This document shows positions 60,804 through 64,000 of a stretch of DNA of 64,000 nt, piece by piece. The notes under the pieces were generated by a model, which ran no database searches, had not been told where the DNA came from, and saw nothing but the letters and a program-made list of their open reading frames with translations. The translations under genes and the position numbers were made by a program. Each line of letters starts with the position of its first letter. Positions within the stretch are counted from its first letter, which is position 1. This stretch comes from Dasypus novemcinctus. Its lineage: Eukaryota; Chordata; Mammalia; Cingulata; Dasypodidae. Location of the stretch: NCBI RefSeq assembly GCF_030445035.2, contig NC_080677.1:157605169-157669168 (forward strand), in the 5' to 3' direction.

Positions 60804-60876
60804 CTAATATAACACCCTGTGCACCTCTATAATAACTGGGAGTTAATGTTCTGAATCGTTCTTGACCAGCAGTATC
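60804..60876 (-). CDS. RAB18: RAB18 coding exon, residues 63-86 (G3/switch II)
   Basis: This 73-nt minus-strand exon encodes [20 protein letters not shown] followed by GVIL, plus the first base of a valine codon. It contains the G3 motif DTAGQ, whose glutamine is the catalytic residue for GTP hydrolysis, and the switch II segment that contacts effectors and regulators. The acceptor is TTTTAG and the donor GTAAGT. It starts in phase 0, as expected after the AIW residues of the previous exon, which is not in the window. I looked for exon 3 in 60877-64000 and did not find it, so that intron is longer than 3.1 kb. Confidence 0.97.
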
Positions 60877-61035
60877 CTAAAAGTAGCAATTAACTATTAT
60901 TAAATAAAACTTAGTATAAATAATAGACTTTTAATAAAAATTATATACATGCAGAAGCTCATTTAAAACCTGGAATTTAAATATATCCTCTACTGACAAT
61001 TATTTTTATCACACATGAAATCCACTTCATTGAAA

Positions 61036-61207
61036 GTGGCAGTTCTCAACTCTGGCTATACAATGAAATTTCATGGGAAACTTTAAAAATACTGATGCAT
61101 GGGTCGAACTCCCAGATATTCTGATTTAACTGATCTTGGATGCAATAGGAATTTAAAAATCTTCCCAAATGATCCTAATTTAGAATCAAAGTTGAAAATG
61201 ACTGATT
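61036..61207 (+). mobile_element. MER5A-type DNA transposon remnant
   Basis: Starts GTTCTCAACTCTGGCTATAC and ends AAGTTGAAAATGACTG in place of the MER5A termini. Internal GATATTCTGATTTAACTGAT fits the family core. Confidence 0.7.
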
Positions 61208-61437
61208 TAAAAGACAAGAACAGGGTTGTAAGAATCTCTTATATTAGACTTTTTCAAATATTTTCTATATATTTTCTTTTAGGAAAATGCATAAAACTAA
61301 AACCACATGTTGTTTCTGACATACATCAGTACTGACAAACAATTAATGTTGCACACTAGCTAGGATATGTAAATTCCAAAAGGACAGAGACTTTGTCTGC
61401 TTAATCACCATTTCAAACCCAGTACCCAGAGGAATTC

Positions 61438-61650
61438 TTTTTTTTTTTTTTTTTTTTTGAGGTACTAGGGGCCAGGGATTGAACCCAGGAAGCCAGCACT
61501 CAACAAGTGAGCCACATTGGCTTCCCTGAGTTGGTTTATTGGGTTTGCTTTGCTTGCTGTTTGTTTGTTTCTCAGGAGGCACCAGGAACTGAACCTGGTA
61601 CATCCCAGGTGGGAGGCAGGTGCTCAACTGCTTGAGCCACATCTGCTCCC
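61438..61650 (-). mobile_element. Short dimeric tRNA-derived SINE in a RAB18 intron
   Basis: A T-run (61438-61459) is followed by two head complements (GCCACATTGGCTTCCC at about 61510 and GCCACATCTGCTCCC at 61636-61650). Flank AGAGGAATTCT / AGAGCATTTCT is an imperfect target duplication. Confidence 0.75.
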
Positions 61651-61784
61651 TAGAGCATTTCTTGACATAGGACAGCTGCTGGATGTTTACTGAAAAAAGT
61701 GAATAAACTATTTAACATAAAAGGATTCACTTCTGGGCCTCACTCCTTCTGTTTTCTCTCTGCCATCCCTGGACTTCAGCTTCA

Positions 61785-62015
61785 AGCTGGCTAAGATTAC
61801 TTAAAGTGGTGGTAGGCAAACTGCTGTCACTGCTTACCACCAGTTTTATGACATAAAGGTTTAGTGGCCTGTTCATTTATGTATTTCCTACAGCTGCTTC
61901 CACACTATGAAAGAGTTGAGTACTTGTGACAGAAATGGTATGGCTCACTTTAGGCTTGGTCTAAATATTTACTATCTGGCCCTTTAAGAAAAAGTATGCT
62001 GTCCACTGATGCAAA
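61785..62015 (-). mobile_element. Non-autonomous DNA transposon in a RAB18 intron
   Basis: AGGCAAACTGCTGTCACTGC at the left and AATATTTACTATCTGGCCCT at the right are the reverse of the element at 58503-58700. Confidence 0.65.
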
Positions 62016-64000
62016 GGAACCTGAAGAACTTTACTTAGCTACCAGTCCCACAGTTTTAAGTGTAGACTTAGCTATGGGAGAAACAAGTTTCTTTATCTAG
62101 AAAAGGTTTTAACAAATCTCTAAGAGGTTTACTAGATTGGGGAGGAATTTCAAAACAAAAACAAGGGACTCTAGCAATAGCCAGTTTTTTTGGCCTGGTC
62201 TAAGTAGAGACTACTTTAAGAGAGTAACAAGAGAGAGTATTCCAGGTAGTTTACAGCCCCAGTAGAGGAAAATAAGTTTGTGCACCATTTTGCAGACCCC
62301 CAACTCTTCTACAGATATGCTTGTATATATGCAAAATATCTACAAGGACTCCCTGCTTCCAGAGTCTCACCAAATCTTCAGAGAACAGAAACACTGCGTC
62401 CCTCCACCCACACCGTGTTGAAGTGAAGGAACAAAATTAAAATTAAACTTTCCAAATATAAACCTATGAGTGGCGAGCAAAAATTATTTCTCTTTTAAAA
62501 ATTTCTTTCTGCCCCAAGGTTCCATGAAACTGGCTCTGATATTTTAAATTATTCAATTTGCACAAATATTTTAATCAACTTTTCAAGGATGATCATATAA
62601 ATTAAAGACTGCATAAAGTGGATCTTGCTATCTAAACCAAATTATCAATTTGATAACATGATATAGGCCAATATTTCGATTTAATAATCTTTAATAAAAC
62701 ATCACATGGATGTCCACTAATCTTTTCTTTTTTCATTGTCAACTCGAGATTAGAGTTTGGAGACAAGGGAAATCAACTGGAGGCTGATGGTTAACGTATT
62801 CTTCACTTTTAGACAGTAAATGGCAATACATATATCAAGAAACTAGAAATGTTCATATCCTTTGATCAGTAACTATTACAGGAAATCAGATTCATAGAAA
62901 CAAAAAAAAACACGAATATTTTAAAAGAACAAAACTATAAGAAACATATCCTGGTTATTCACTTACACACAAAAATTGATCAATTAAAAGGATTCAAATT
63001 ACCCGCTATCCAGATATATCAGAACTCTTGGAATTTCATCATATTAAGTACTTAACATTAACTTTGAGTACTACAGAGTTATCTTTTTTTGAGAGAGAAA
63101 GAGAAAGGAAAAAAGGAAGAGTTAAAAAAGAAGATTCAATATTGGAAATAGAAAATTTGGAATTCTAATGATTAATCATTTTTCCATGCATGGACAACGG
63201 TGAATGCTTTTTGTTTTGAACATAGTTCCACTCTCAGAACAAATAGTTTGGGGCAAGGATCAAGAGTGAAATATTTTAGTTCCAAGATGTTTTGTTACGA
63301 TAGAAAAAAAAGTCATAATGAAATGCTATATATAAACTTATTTCCAGAGCTAGCTGAAAGCAATGGAATATGAATTCTATTACTGCTGGTCTTCACTGCA
63401 ATCAACTTCAAAAACTGCCTTGATGAAATAATACAAAAATCAGAACTGCAATTTCAGCTAAAATATCCATAAAGCCTCAAATTTTCAAAGTTAAAATTAG
63501 AGCAAAAAAAATCTTTTAATATTAAAATACTACATGAGTTTGACACTTTATATGTGAATATTTAATTAGGCTAGATGTTTAAAGTCTTGACAGTACTGGA
63601 TTCACTTATAAAAATGTTTAAATAGATGTGAACTGTTGGGCAAAATAAGCCTTTGCCATAGTTGTTGGATCAGGGCTGTAACTACAAAATGTATGTGCTA
63701 AAATAATCAGAAATTAGATTTTTTGCATGTGTTTGTTTTCAAAACCAGAGTATTTGAAATATAAAGTATCTTTGTTAAGCTAAAAGAAGTGGTGCAGAGT
63801 CTTTACTCAATGGTTTTATTGTCTGATGAAGGAAGGAGAGACAGATTAAAGATACAATTGATAAAGATAGAAGAGATAATGATAGAACCAAAGGCTAAAA
63901 AGCATCTACAAAGGCTAACTAATAGAATGTGGGGAGAGGGAGTGACTGAAGGATAAAGAAAACAGGTGATAAAAGATAAAACCCTAGGCTATGCCATTTA
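62016..64000. other. RAB18 intron 3 sequence, no exon or named repeat
   Basis: AT-rich intron DNA. I searched for the preceding RAB18 exon (a CCATATTGC-like start on the plus strand) and did not see it. A purine-rich GAGAGAGAAAGAGAAAGG run lies at about 63090. Confidence 0.5.

Noticed and set aside
1..64000. A new multi-gene defence or metabolic system
   Set aside because: Apart from RAB18 exons, every long open frame traces to mobile elements or lacks support.

Overview
This is a mammalian genomic window, about 60% AT, with no bacterial or phage features. The most abundant young repeats are tRNA-derived SINEs of about 400 bp and related dimeric forms. They match what I remember of the armadillo DAS SINE family, so the likely source is an armadillo (Dasypus, Xenarthra). 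That identification rests on memory of the family and was not searched.

One host protein-coding gene is present. The last four coding exons of RAB18 lie on the minus strand at 57391-60876. They encode residues 63-206 of the 206-residue small GTPase: the DTAGQ, NKID and SAK nucleotide-binding motifs and the C-terminal CSVL prenylation box. Exons 1-3 must lie to the right of base 64000. The presumed 3' UTR runs left from 57390, with candidate poly(A) signals at 56299, 55679 and 55356.

Bases 1-55000 are the 3' flank of RAB18 and are almost wholly built of mobile elements. By region: 1-4600, old LINE and MER5A debris and one SINE; 4607-6330, a 1.7 kb A-tailed dispersed repeat (called repeat A here) with a perfect 15-bp target duplication; 7340-9640, an old L1 ORF2 split by a LINE-mobilised processed copy of a retroviral env-LTR transcript whose LTR holds eleven 16-bp repeats; 9648-13770, SINEs nested in L1; 14000-18300, old L1 and a MaLR-like LTR; 18303-25290, L1 pieces, SINEs and two more copies of repeat A; 26456-34375, a full-length but dead L1 with a 14-bp target duplication and three later insertions; 34380-38620, SINEs, an LTR and old L1; 38880-41105, a second, unrelated, decayed retroviral env on the minus strand; 41100-45125, another L1; 45968-48520, repeat A, MIR, L2 and a SINE; 48800-55335, SINEs, old L1 and MIR. 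Bases 55340-64000 hold RAB18 with L2, hAT-type DNA transposons and SINEs in its introns.

I found no intact mobile-element ORF, no CRISPR array, no operon and no convincing new host gene. The most interesting items are the processed env transcript in L1, its tandem-repeat LTR, the second env remnant, and the nested insertion history that can be read from target-site duplications.
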